64,000 bases of DNA from a virus: the IMG/VR virus record IMGVR_UViG_3300010157_000062, positions 1 to 64,000 of that record; one strand, 5' to 3'. Position numbers and translations under genes: made by a program. The notes beneath the pieces are model-generated. The model was given only the letters and a program-made list of their open reading frames with translations, was not told where the DNA came from and did no database searches. Shown piece by piece: positions 39,516 to 46,396 of this stretch (position 1 is the first letter of the stretch; each line of letters opens with the position of its first letter).

Positions 39516-40391
39516 TCAGTCTTCGGCTAGTTTGCTGAAGTATGCAAGGTCATCATCATCAGCCATACCAGCATCTTCTGCTACTGGAGCAGGTTTACGT
39601 GGCATTGCTTTAGCTTGTTCAACCGTGGTCTTTGCAACCACTGGTGAACCATCAAGCCCAAGAACCTTATCAAGGCGGGCCTTCAATTCATCATAAGACT
39701 TGAAGTTTTCTGGCGCAAGGAACTCTTTAAGAGAGTATTCTTTCTTCCAGATTGCTTCTAGTTCCTCATCATCACTCAATAGAGGTGATGGAGATTCAAA
39801 TTCAGATTTGTCATAATTCTGATAACCTTCAACTTTACGAATCTTCAACTTGAAGTTAGCACCTACCCACAGGTCAAATGGATTAACTGCTTTTTCATCT
39901 TCGAAAGCGGGATTCATTGCTTCGGTGATTTTATCAAAGATTTTCTTACCGAACTTGTAAAGGAAGACTTTACCTTCGTTTTGGGTATTCTTAGGATCTT
40001 CAACAACATAAATGTTGGCGATATAAGAAAGACGGCGCTTTTGTTTACGTGCTACTTCTTTGTTTGCTTCGATGCCAGAGTTCCACAACTGAGAGTTGTA
40101 TTCAGAAACTGGATCTTTTTGGCCAAGAGTAGTGAGTGAGTTTTCAATGTACCAGCCACCAGGTCCCTGGAAGCCATGATTAAAAACTTTTGCCCAAGGT
40201 AGTGCATCATCACCATCAACCGAGGGTTGTGGAAGAAAACGAATAACTGCATAACCGTTACCAGCCTTATCGACTTCGGGTTTCCAGAAATTATCTTCTT
40301 TGGTGGGAGATTCGGCTGTATTGAGTTTTTCAATAGCCTTTGAGAGTTTGTCTAGGTTGCTAGAGCGTCTTAGATTTTCGAATGCTGACAT
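39516..40391 (-). CDS. gp32: Single-stranded DNA-binding protein gp32 (291 aa)
   Basis: N-terminal LAST-like region (MSAFENLRRSSNLDKLSKAI), the core segment VFNHGFQGPGGWYIENSLTTLGQKDPVSEYN, then RLSYIANIYVVEDPKNTQNEGKVFLYKFGKKIFDKI, closely matching T4 gp32 (ANILVVKDP..NEGKVFKYRFGKKIWDKI), and an acidic C-tail (MADDDDLAYFSKLAED) for partner binding. Length is near T4 gp32 (301). Remarkably it has no cysteine at all, so the zinc site of T4 gp32 is lost (PVSE in place of CxxC). Ribosome site AAGGAA precedes the ATG. Confidence 0.95.
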   Translation of the reverse strand: MSAFENLRRSSNLDKLSKAIEKLNTAESPTKEDNFWKPEVDKAGNGYAVIRFLPQPSVDGDDALPWAKVFNHGFQGPGGWYIENSLTTLGQKDPVSEYNSQLWNSGIEANKEVARKQKRRLSYIANIYVVEDPKNTQNEGKVFLYKFGKKIFDKITEAMNPAFEDEKAVNPFDLWVGANFKLKIRKVEGYQNYDKSEFESPSPLLSDDEELEAIWKKEYSLKEFLAPENFKSYDELKARLDKVLGLDGSPVVAKTTVEQAKAMPRKPAPVAEDAGMADDDDLAYFSKLAED

Positions 40392-40430
40392 GGTATTTTC
40401 CTTGTATAAACGTTGTATTAAATGTGTTGC

Positions 40431-40448
40431 GAATTATCCACATAATTC
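40431..40448. promoter_or_regulatory. Inverted repeat with DnaA-box 9-mer upstream of gp32
   Basis: GAATTAT-CCAC-ATAATTC is a perfect inverted repeat and contains TTATCCACA (40434-40442), the E. coli DnaA-box consensus. It lies 40 bp before the gp32 ATG. It could be an operator for gp32 control or a DnaA/replication site. Confidence 0.45.
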
Positions 40449-40473
40449 ATAATGTATGAAGTATATAGGTGAT

Positions 40474-40956
40474 TCAAATAAACATTTTCAGAGTTGCGAT
40501 AGTTGATTCGGCATCTGTATGAAGAATACCAATACCACCGGCTTTGTTCCAATCATCGATAACAGATTTGGTGTCATCAATGATTATGGAATTTGGTGTA
40601 GCATACTTGTATTTCAGGGATTTACCTGGAACAAAGTTTGCTTTATAGAGAATGTTGTGTTTGATTAGCCACATTTGTTTTTGTGGTGCAATCATTCCAT
40701 GATTTTCTGGTCGTGCAGTTGACGATAGAATTTCTTTAGGTACATCCAACTCTTGTAAAAAGTGCAACAGTTCTTTTGCATCGTGCATGAGGTCAAGTGT
40801 ACTGAATTCTCCACCATCAATAAACTTTGCAAAGTAACCATTAAATTCTTTATTGTTCCGTGTTTCTTCGGGTGTCACACGGAACTTTTCTTTGTAACGT
40901 TTTGAGAAATCGGCAATCACCCCGTCCATATCAACATAAATCATGCTAATTGGCAT
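40474..40956 (-). CDS. HAD-family nucleotidase-like phosphatase (160 aa)
   Basis: The motif MIYVDMDGVIADF carries the DxDG nucleophile of HAD phosphatases, followed by EILSSTARPE (motif II region) and NSIIIDDTKSVIDDWNKAGG (motif IV). The layout resembles 5'(3')-deoxyribonucleotidases used in nucleotide salvage. Start at 40956 has AAGGAT upstream; an ATGA overlap with gp59 offers an alternative start four codons in. Its place between gp32 and gp59 fits a replication/nucleotide role. Confidence 0.8.
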   Translation of the reverse strand: MPISMIYVDMDGVIADFSKRYKEKFRVTPEETRNNKEFNGYFAKFIDGGEFSTLDLMHDAKELLHFLQELDVPKEILSSTARPENHGMIAPQKQMWLIKHNILYKANFVPGKSLKYKYATPNSIIIDDTKSVIDDWNKAGGIGILHTDAESTIATLKMFI

Positions 40957-41546
40957 ATTTTATCCTTCAGAATCTTTTTCATTTTTTGTTCATCATATAA
41001 AAAGAATGGCTTGTACTTTTCACAACTTTTGGTGAAGTCAGGAAACAATATATCATCTTCAACTTTCTTTTTCCACATAGGCATAAAATTCATAAAGTCA
41101 TTGAGAATGAGTATTGTTTCCTTTTTCACTTTATCATGTAAGTATAGATTATATAACATCGGATACTGCCTGTCAACCACCTTTAGCAATTCTTCTGGAT
41201 TGTCTACCGAATCTAATGCGGTAGATAAGTCCTGCTCAAAAATGTATGAGAGGGATTGTTGAGTTTTGAGCCAAACTTTGTACTCCGATTCGGCATCTTC
41301 CAACAGTAAATCACCAGCCCAACATTTTGGATTGTGTAGTAGATTGGCAATATAGAAACCGAACAATTCATCTTTCTTGTATTTACGAGAAAGTTTATAG
41401 AAATGAAACTTATCTTTCCGTAGCATGAATGAGTCTTTACCAATGGAGATTTTACCATTGTATTTCACATAATCATAATTTGTTGTAAAATGGAGTTTTA
41501 ATCCATGAAACAACGCAAAGGCATCATAACCACCGGCTTCGGTCAT
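40941..41546 (-). CDS. gp59: Helicase loader gp59 (201 aa)
   Basis: The segments YDYVKYNGKISIGKDSFMLRKDKFHFYKLSRKYKKDELFGFYIANLL and CWAGDLLLEDAE align with T4 gp59 (YDVIKYNW...RRDKYFFQKLSEKYKLKELALIFISNL...AWIGDI). gp59 loads the gp41 helicase onto gp32-coated DNA. Length is close to T4 (217). It lies two genes upstream of gp32 in the same operon and its start overlaps the gp33 stop (ATGA). Confidence 0.9.
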   Translation of the reverse strand: MTEAGGYDAFALFHGLKLHFTTNYDYVKYNGKISIGKDSFMLRKDKFHFYKLSRKYKKDELFGFYIANLLHNPKCWAGDLLLEDAESEYKVWLKTQQSLSYIFEQDLSTALDSVDNPEELLKVVDRQYPMLYNLYLHDKVKKETILILNDFMNFMPMWKKKVEDDILFPDFTKSCEKYKPFFLYDEQKMKKILKDKICQLA

Positions 41547-41764
41547 ATTGGTAACTTATTCACTTTCTTAATCATATTACCAGCCTGTGCTTCATCATTA
41601 ATCTTAGACTTGATTGGTGTTGTAAGGAGAGTTGCCGCAAGTTCAACTTCAAAACCAGTATCTTCACAATGAAGAAGTACGGCATCCATATAACCAATTC
41701 TTTTGGTCTTTACAATTTCTTCAATAATAGCAGAGAACTTTCTTTGTTCATCTTTCGTAGCCAT
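41543..41764 (-). CDS. gp33: Late transcription coactivator gp33-like (73 aa)
   Basis: Short protein: FSAIIEEIVKTKRIGYMDAVLLHCEDTGFEVELAATLLTTPIKSKINDEA, the conserved core of gp33 in marine T4-like phages. gp33 bridges RNA polymerase and the gp45 sliding clamp at TATAAATA late promoters, which matches the late boxes seen elsewhere in the window. The order gp33-gp59 is that of T4. Confidence 0.85.
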   Translation of the reverse strand: MATKDEQRKFSAIIEEIVKTKRIGYMDAVLLHCEDTGFEVELAATLLTTPIKSKINDEAQAGNMIKKVNKLPI

Positions 41765-41979
41765 TACTTTTTACCCATCGAATATGCAATACAAACAGCA
41801 TTAGCGTTAGTTTCATATGCACACTTGACCGAGATTGGATCGATACCTTTTTGAATAGCCGATTCAATATTCTTAGACATGTTGTTACGGTCATTAATAT
41901 TATAAATTGTAAAAGCGGCGATAGTTGCACACATTGTAAGTGTGATACAAATGATAACCGTAATAGTTTCTTTATTCAT
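41764..41979 (-). CDS. Small single-span membrane protein (71 aa)
   Basis: MNKETITVIICITLTMCATIAAFTIY is a clear transmembrane helix at residues 5-27, followed by a short hydrophilic domain with two cysteines (KCAYETNANAVCIAY). The ATG at 41979 is preferred over one at 42045 because it has AAAGGAA upstream. It overlaps gp33 by one base (TAATG). It sits next to a cell-wall hydrolase, so a holin/spanin-like role is possible, but nothing proves it. Confidence 0.7.
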   Translation of the reverse strand: MNKETITVIICITLTMCATIAAFTIYNINDRNNMSKNIESAIQKGIDPISVKCAYETNANAVCIAYSMGKK

Positions 41980-41980
41980 T

Positions 41981-42535
41981 TTAGATGATTCCTTTGTTTC
42001 GATTGATTTCGTCTTTGTTGCTTCTGTAAAAGATGTGTCTTCCAATTTGGTCTACCTTTTTTAAATTCCATTGAGGATTAACATAGTCTGCATGGTAATA
42101 GGTTGCTCCACCTGTAACATCTTTTTGTTGTTCAAAGTTGATAACCATATTGATTGCTAACTGTCGAATTTCATTATACAACGAAGTGTCACGTATTGTC
42201 AACTGTTTATCGGTAATCTTTTTGTCACAAAACCATGAGAATTGACATGTGTTACCAGTTTTTTGATACACTACTCCGCAAATATCTTTTGCATAATTTC
42301 CAGTTTGAAGTCGATTAATTGTAACGAAAGCAACAGCTTTCTTGCCATCAAGTGGCTCATGCGCGGCTTCAAAATAAATATTATCTGCTAGGCATGTTAC
42401 TTGTCTTTGTGTCTCTTTATCTAGAGAATCGTAACTAGCCTTGAATGGTAAATTATATAAGTTTATATTTACCATCGACAGTGCTAAAATAATTGCGGAA
42501 AATAGTATGCTTAAAAGTATTGGTTTACTTTGCAT
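41981..42535 (-). CDS. SleB-type cell wall hydrolase with N-terminal membrane anchor (184 aa)
   Basis: After a hydrophobic segment (ILLSILFSAIILALSMVNINL, residues 5-26) comes the Hydrolase_2/SleB domain: CLADNIYFEAAHEPLDGKKAVAFVTINRL, then GVVYQKTGNTCQFSWFCD, then GATYYHADYVNPQW...IGRHIFYR. SleB enzymes cut peptidoglycan; the catalytic glutamate is E in YFEAA. The start at 42535 has AGGAAAT; an upstream in-frame ATG at 42577 lacks a site. This is the best endolysin candidate, and the N-terminal anchor may make it secreted or SAR-like. Confidence 0.85.
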   Translation of the reverse strand: MQSKPILLSILFSAIILALSMVNINLYNLPFKASYDSLDKETQRQVTCLADNIYFEAAHEPLDGKKAVAFVTINRLQTGNYAKDICGVVYQKTGNTCQFSWFCDKKITDKQLTIRDTSLYNEIRQLAINMVINFEQQKDVTGGATYYHADYVNPQWNLKKVDQIGRHIFYRSNKDEINRNKGII

Positions 42536-42553
42536 TTTTATTTCCTGTGATTG

Positions 42554-42576
42554 TGGTGGTTTTTGAAGAACCACCA
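42554..42576. other. Intergenic hairpin (8-bp stem)
   Basis: TGGTGGTT, seven-base loop, AACCACCA, flanked by an A/T run on the far side only. It lies between the beta-barrel-like gene and the SleB-like gene. It is not a standard terminator for the minus strand because no U-run follows; an RNA-stability or attenuation role is possible. Confidence 0.4.
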
Positions 42577-42592
42577 AAAAACTTTTAGTTTA

Positions 42593-43015
42593 TCAGAACT
42601 TTACTTTAAGTCCGATAGCACCAGTATTTCCGTTGAATTTGGAAATACGTTCTTGACCAGCACTGCGTTCTACGCTTGCTACAACGTCAATAGTTTTGGT
42701 GACAGGCATAGTAGCCGTTGCACCAACGGTTAAGCCATAACCACCAGCACCATTAAATGTGTCTTGGAATGAAACTGATCCACCAGCAGACAATGCAACA
42801 GGTCCTACTTTAGTTAAAGCAAAATCTTTACCGACTGCATAACGATTATAACCTTCGTCAATGTGAGTTGCACTTAACGTGATTCCCTTTAAGGTTGTAC
42901 CAACCCGAAAACCATTGTGTTCTACGTTATAATCACGTACAGCAGAAACGGTTACGTCACCGGCAAAAGCGGCGGTGCCGATGGTTAGTAGGGATGCAAT
43001 AATTGCTTTCTTCAT
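42593..43015 (-). CDS. Secreted outer-membrane beta-barrel-like protein (140 aa)
   Basis: Residues 1-18 are a textbook Sec signal peptide (MKKAIIASLLTIGTAAFA, cleavage before GD). The mature part alternates hydrophobic and polar residues in short strands (FRVGTTLKGITLSATHID, VALSAGGSVSF, KTIDVVASVER) and ends GAIGLKVKF, with a C-terminal aromatic as in outer-membrane barrels. Ribosome site TAGGAG is present. A phage copy may alter the host surface (superinfection exclusion or receptor masking) or help lysis; function unknown. The 40-bp repeat lies just upstream. Confidence 0.75.
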   Translation of the reverse strand: MKKAIIASLLTIGTAAFAGDVTVSAVRDYNVEHNGFRVGTTLKGITLSATHIDEGYNRYAVGKDFALTKVGPVALSAGGSVSFQDTFNGAGGYGLTVGATATMPVTKTIDVVASVERSAGQERISKFNGNTGAIGLKVKF

Positions 43016-43040
43016 TTAAACTCCTATTTGTTGAACATAG

Positions 43041-43080
43041 TGGTAGGTTATTCTGTTACGAGGAAACCTACCGAAACCCT
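43041..43080. repeat. 40-bp direct repeat, copy 1 (hairpin-forming)
   Basis: Identical over 40 bases to 43349-43388. It contains the inverted repeat GGTAGGTT...AACCTACC with a 15-base loop. This copy lies between the 73-aa gene and the beta-barrel-like gene, in the leader of the latter. Confidence 0.95.
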
Positions 43081-43088
43081 TTTAATGA

Positions 43089-43310
43089 TTATTCGTTAGA
43101 AACGAAAGCATTAAGTAATTTTGCTTTGGCAATAATTTCTTTTTCAGTAGGATACGCTACCAATACTGGTACGGGAAGCGATTTATCAACTTCAGAACTA
43201 CGATGCCATTGTTCCATTAGCATTTCTTTTTTAATGTGAAAGTCTTGTGTTACCAAGTCCTTTGCCATGTCTAAAAGACTTAAACGGATTTCAAAAGGTG
43301 TTTTACTCAT
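43089..43310 (-). CDS. Conserved phage protein of unknown function (73 aa)
   Basis: Begins MSKTPFEIRLSLLDMAKDLV, a start I recognise from small proteins of marine T4-like phages, and is mainly helical with a hydrophilic C-terminus (PTEKEIIAKAKLLNAFVSNE). Ribosome site AAGGAG. It is bracketed by two identical 40-bp repeats, the upstream one being the 3' part of the tmRNA, so the gene may have been inserted or duplicated together with that segment. Confidence 0.7.
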   Translation of the reverse strand: MSKTPFEIRLSLLDMAKDLVTQDFHIKKEMLMEQWHRSSEVDKSLPVPVLVAYPTEKEIIAKAKLLNAFVSNE

Positions 43311-43344
43311 AAGATTTCTCCTTGTGTGTGAGTGTGTGTTTACT

Positions 43345-43646
43345 AAAATGGTAGGTTATTCTGTTACGAGGAAACCTACCGAAACCCTAGTCAGCGTTTA
43401 GGCTGCCAATGCGAACTGTGAGTCGTTTGCGTTTACTTGGTTTTAGTTTTTACATCTTCTCTGATGAGTTGTCCACTTCTGTACTTGTTGCTCTGTCGAA
43501 TACTGAGTACACCCCCATCAAAGTAACACTAACCATAGTATCGGCATCTGCTTTCTGGGTCTACTACAGAAAATATTACTTTGGTGGAGGTGGGGGGATT
43601 TGCACCCCCGTCCAGAACACTTTTCTAGTTGCTTCATACAACCATA
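43345..43646 (-). ncRNA. ssrA: Circularly permuted (two-piece) tmRNA, tag ANDSQFALAA
   Basis: Transcribed leftwards. First comes the acceptor piece (about 43646-43582), ending GGACGGGGG-TGCAAAT-CCCCCC-ACCTCCACCA: T-arm, acceptor strand and encoded CCA. A 65-nt intervening segment follows (43581-43517). The coding piece starts at 43516 with GGGGGTG, which pairs over 7 bp (one G-U) with CACCTCC of the acceptor piece; CAGAGCA in the coding piece pairs with TGTTCTG just before the T-arm (helix P2). The tag reading frame at 43430-43398 is GCA AAC GAC TCA CAG TTC GCA TTG GCA GCC TAA. The coding piece ends in a hairpin that is one copy of the 40-bp repeat. Permuted ssrA is known from alphaproteobacteria, some betaproteobacteria and cyanobacteria. 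The T-loop has G where U55 is usual. Role: ribosome rescue and tagging. Confidence 0.92.
43349..43388. repeat. 40-bp direct repeat, copy 2 (3' part of tmRNA coding piece)
   Basis: Identical to 43041-43080, 308 bp away, and hairpin-forming. It begins 9 bases after the tag stop codon and probably forms the 3' structural end of the tmRNA coding piece. Confidence 0.95.
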
Positions 43647-43652
43647 ACTACT

Positions 43653-43681
43653 ATTATAGCAGGTTTTTATTCAGTTGTCAA
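43653..43681 (-). promoter_or_regulatory. Consensus sigma-70 promoter of the tmRNA
   Basis: TTGACA (43681-43676), 17-bp spacer, TATAAT (43658-43653): perfect match to the bacterial consensus, placing the transcription start near 43646, the 5' end of the acceptor piece. It differs from the TTGCCA promoters of the early genes. Confidence 0.92.
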
Positions 43682-43698
43682 GTGATATTTTGGTAATA

Positions 43699-44316
43699 TT
43701 AGAAATTGCTGTCGACCATCTCTATCATTACTCCTGTGCGAGTAGACAATATAGTTGCTCCTCCGGAATCGGATGATATCTCTATTGTATAAGTTGCGCT
43801 GAAAACGTTTTGTCCGGGGGTTCTGGAGATATATATTTCCCTAGCGGTACTCAACAGCATCCATCCAGTAGATGCGGTGGAACTGGCTGCCGCGGTAGGT
43901 GTGTAAAAGCTGTTTGTGGCTGTTCTGGTAAACCGAATCCAATAGTTTGAACCTATACCAGACGTAGTTGGACTTCCCCAAGTTTCACCCGAGGCGTTGT
44001 AACCAGATGAATAAAAGAAAAAACTTATTGTTGCATCGGCGTTCCAACGTATACCCACAGAGGCAGGCTCGCCAAAATAGTACAGGTAATCCAAAATATA
44101 AGAATTTGTAAAACCAGCAGAATAAGCCACAGTAAAGTTAGCCTTGCCAAAAAAGTTGGAAATACTAATAGCACCAGAAGCAACACCAGCAAGAGTTCTT
44201 AGTGCAGTTTCATTTAAACTACTTGTTGCACCAGCGGCTCGACCCAATTCAAGGTTAATTGAACGTGTGGATGTTGATCCACCGATACTCATTTCTCCAG
44301 AAGCGGCTAATGTCAT
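43699..44316 (-). CDS. Virion fibre-like structural protein (205 aa)
   Basis: The N-terminus (MTLAASGEMSIGGSTSTRSI, then NLELGRAAGATSSLNETALRTLAG, GAISISNFFGKA) is a conserved N-terminal module of small tail-fibre or adhesin proteins in many phages. The rest is beta-rich with many aromatics. Ribosome site GGATAA. It forms a pair with the next gene, away from the main virion operon but behind a T4-type late motif. Confidence 0.8.
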   Translation of the reverse strand: MTLAASGEMSIGGSTSTRSINLELGRAAGATSSLNETALRTLAGVASGAISISNFFGKANFTVAYSAGFTNSYILDYLYYFGEPASVGIRWNADATISFFFYSSGYNASGETWGSPTTSGIGSNYWIRFTRTATNSFYTPTAAASSTASTGWMLLSTAREIYISRTPGQNVFSATYTIEISSDSGGATILSTRTGVMIEMVDSNF

Positions 44317-44319
44317 TTT

Positions 44320-44691
44320 TTATCCTTGTACCCAAGGAAGTGGAGTATCTTTTGGAACTACTGTTGGTGGATTAATCATCCTATCAATATATGCTTGTAC
44401 TTTTGCTTTTGCACTATTGACACCCGAGACACCTAATGTGTTTTGTAACCAACCAATAAGTGTTTCTTCTGTCAATTCAGCATAAGGAATAAATGTTGAT
44501 TCGGTGAATACAAGTGTGGTTCTATCACCCACAGTTGCCATATAATTTTCACCAATACCGATGGCATCAGCGAGAACTGGAGTAGTGTCATCAACACCCA
44601 TTAATGTCCAGCAGACTTCGGCCACATAATTTGGTTGTGGTTCTTGAAATGTGCTTATACGGTCAATTGACCAGGTAAATGTCGTAGCCAT
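44320..44691 (-). CDS. Small virion/tail-associated protein (123 aa)
   Basis: MATTFTWSIDRISTFQ... with a conserved ending (AYIDRMINPPTVVPKDTPLPWVQG) is a recurring small protein beside fibre genes in marine phages, usually of unknown function. No catalytic motif. Ribosome site GAGGATAA. It is 3 bp from the fibre-like gene it precedes. Confidence 0.7.
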   Translation of the reverse strand: MATTFTWSIDRISTFQEPQPNYVAEVCWTLMGVDDTTPVLADAIGIGENYMATVGDRTTLVFTESTFIPYAELTEETLIGWLQNTLGVSGVNSAKAKVQAYIDRMINPPTVVPKDTPLPWVQG

Positions 44692-44702
44692 TTAATTTAT
44701 CC

Positions 44703-45362
44703 TCATTTTTTATTTAAATAGAACTCTATGTGTTCCAACAAGGTATTTATATGATCTCCAGTTTTCTCTATGAAAATCAGAGGTTCTTCATTCTCAACTG
44801 CCATAACAATCACAATTTGGTCAACCGGTACAGAAACATGTTCTTCGTACATACCAGCATATGCTGTGCATTGTGCAAAATAGTCTTGAATGTCTTCCTT
44901 TTTCTTAATCTTCTTCGATGTTTTAAAGTCGATTACAGATAAAACACCATCCCACTCAGCAATGAGGTCAACACGACCAGCTAAACCGATTCGTTCAGAC
45001 CAAAGTGCCTGTTCAATATAATGTATATTATTTATTCTATGGAGGTGTGGAATCAATGTACGGAACATTTCTACCGAATCGGGCATTTCCCGCACCCATA
45101 CAATCTCCTCATTCTTCAGATATCGTTCTGCAAGGTCATGCACACGATTACCACGGCCCGTTGCAAGTTTGGAGATTCGGTTGGCTTCAACTTCGCCAAC
45201 ACGATTTCTCCATTCCATAATTGCTTGTTTCTTCATTGCACCAACAACAGTTGTCACAGAAGGCAAACGTTTACCGCTTGGTGATGTGTAGTAACGTTTA
45301 CCGTCAGTATGTGTTTCCGATTTTAGGTCCGGAAGAACCATTGGTGAGCAATGTGTAAACAT
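44703..45362 (-). CDS. PD-(D/E)XK nuclease, RecB/Cas4-like (219 aa)
   Basis: The motif GRVDLIAEWDGVLSVIDFKTSKKIKK gives the D...D-x-K active site of RecB-type nucleases, and QCTAYAGMYEEH matches the conserved QxxxY helix. N-terminal LPSVTTVVGAM...WRNRVGEVEANRIS and GRGNRVHDLAERYL (GxxxH motif) are typical of phage exonucleases of this class. Probable role in DNA degradation or recombination. Confidence 0.9.
   Translation of the reverse strand: MFTHCSPMVLPDLKSETHTDGKRYYTSPSGKRLPSVTTVVGAMKKQAIMEWRNRVGEVEANRISKLATGRGNRVHDLAERYLKNEEIVWVREMPDSVEMFRTLIPHLHRINNIHYIEQALWSERIGLAGRVDLIAEWDGVLSVIDFKTSKKIKKKEDIQDYFAQCTAYAGMYEEHVSVPVDQIVIVMAVENEEPLIFIEKTGDHINTLLEHIEFYLNKK
44744..44751 (-). promoter_or_regulatory. 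T4-type late promoter TATAAATA for the structural pair
   Basis: Exact TATAAATA on the minus strand, inside the 3' end of the nuclease gene and about 53 bp before the 123-aa structural gene. It would allow the two virion genes to be expressed late although surrounded by early genes. Confidence 0.55.
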
Positions 45363-45363
45363 A

Positions 45364-45612
45364 TTATTCTAATTCAATCTCAATTTGTTTGAAACGTTTC
45401 TCTTGAATTGTTTCTTCTTTCCATATTTTTCGTGGATTACCACACATGATACAACCAGGTCGACCGCAATCCAGTACGTGATGTTTGGCCAACTTGTGTG
45501 GTTCTTTTATTTCAATGCCGTGAGATTTTGCAATCTTCATTTGTTTCTTGATAGCAGTTTCATCGGCATGAATACGTCTGCTGTGTTTTAGCTTGTCATA
45601 TTCTGTACTCAT
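45364..45612 (-). CDS. Conserved small protein with cysteine motif (82 aa)
   Basis: Highly charged protein with HHVLDCGRPGCIMCGNPRK, three cysteines that could bind zinc; the C-terminal part is helical and basic/acidic. The same motif occurs in many phages next to phoH. Start overlaps the PhoH stop (ATGA). Function unknown; nucleic-acid binding is plausible. Confidence 0.7.
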   Translation of the reverse strand: MSTEYDKLKHSRRIHADETAIKKQMKIAKSHGIEIKEPHKLAKHHVLDCGRPGCIMCGNPRKIWKEETIQEKRFKQIEIELE

Positions 45613-46373
45613 TCCGCGTCCTCATATTTTAGTTTGGCTATGATATAGTCTTTAACAAGCGAACTACGCACAATGTCATCAACAGTAAATTCAATCTTCG
45701 TAAATGCATTCATGTGATATGCAACATCAAAGAATTTAAGAATACCCGACACATCATTCTTTTTCTTGTTGAGGTCTGTTTGACGGTAATCACCACACCA
45801 GATAATCTTTGAACGATAACCAACACGTGTCATTACAGTATCAATTTCCTCGAATGTCATATTTTGCATTTCATCCACAATAATGATTGCATCATCAAAT
45901 GACATACCACGAATAAATGATGTGGAAATAAATTCTACAAAACCTTGCTCAGCCAACCTTTGATATGCATCTTTTCTTCCAAAAAGTGTGTCTGCAATTT
46001 GAACGTATGGTTGTTGATAAATCTCCATTTTCTCCGTAACATCACCGGGTAAATGTCCAATTTCCCTGGATTGTACCGCAGAGCGAACAATAATAATTTT
46101 CTTAAATGGATTGTTTTTATCTAGAACTTCTTCGAGTGCTTTATACAATGCACAAAAAGTTTTACCTGTACCTGCTACACCGTGGAGTGTTAAGAAATAG
46201 TCTCCTCTTTTGTATGCATCAAAGAATAATCTTTGATTATCTGTTAATGGCTCAAACGTTTTTAGATGGTCTAGTTTGATTTTTAGTGCGTTTGTCGTTG
46301 CGGGCTGATGTGTATATTCATCTGCACCGATAACTTCATTTCTTCTTTGAACTGGAGATTTTCTACTAGCCAT
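45609..46373 (-). CDS. phoH: PhoH-like P-loop ATPase (254 aa)
   Basis: Walker A GVAGTGKT near residue 65, Walker B IIIVDEMQNMTFEEI near 165, and the PhoH-specific segments RSAVQSREIGHLPGD and KIIWCGDYRQTDL. PhoH is a common auxiliary gene in aquatic phages; the family includes RNA helicase/ribonuclease-linked ATPases, and the precise phage role is unsettled. Ribosome site AAAGGGG. Confidence 0.93.
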   Translation of the reverse strand: MASRKSPVQRRNEVIGADEYTHQPATTNALKIKLDHLKTFEPLTDNQRLFFDAYKRGDYFLTLHGVAGTGKTFCALYKALEEVLDKNNPFKKIIIVRSAVQSREIGHLPGDVTEKMEIYQQPYVQIADTLFGRKDAYQRLAEQGFVEFISTSFIRGMSFDDAIIIVDEMQNMTFEEIDTVMTRVGYRSKIIWCGDYRQTDLNKKKNDVSGILKFFDVAYHMNAFTKIEFTVDDIVRSSLVKDYIIAKLKYEDAE

Positions 46374-46396
46374 TAATACCCCTTTGTTTTACGTGG

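Noticed and set aside
43582-43613. Possible stand-alone tRNA gene
   Set aside because: T-arm and CCA belong to the tmRNA acceptor piece; there is no anticodon arm, and the acceptor partner lies in the coding piece.
43409-43696. 95-codon plus-strand ORF
   Set aside because: Lies over the tmRNA and its promoter on the opposite strand; no ribosome site and no protein-like pattern.
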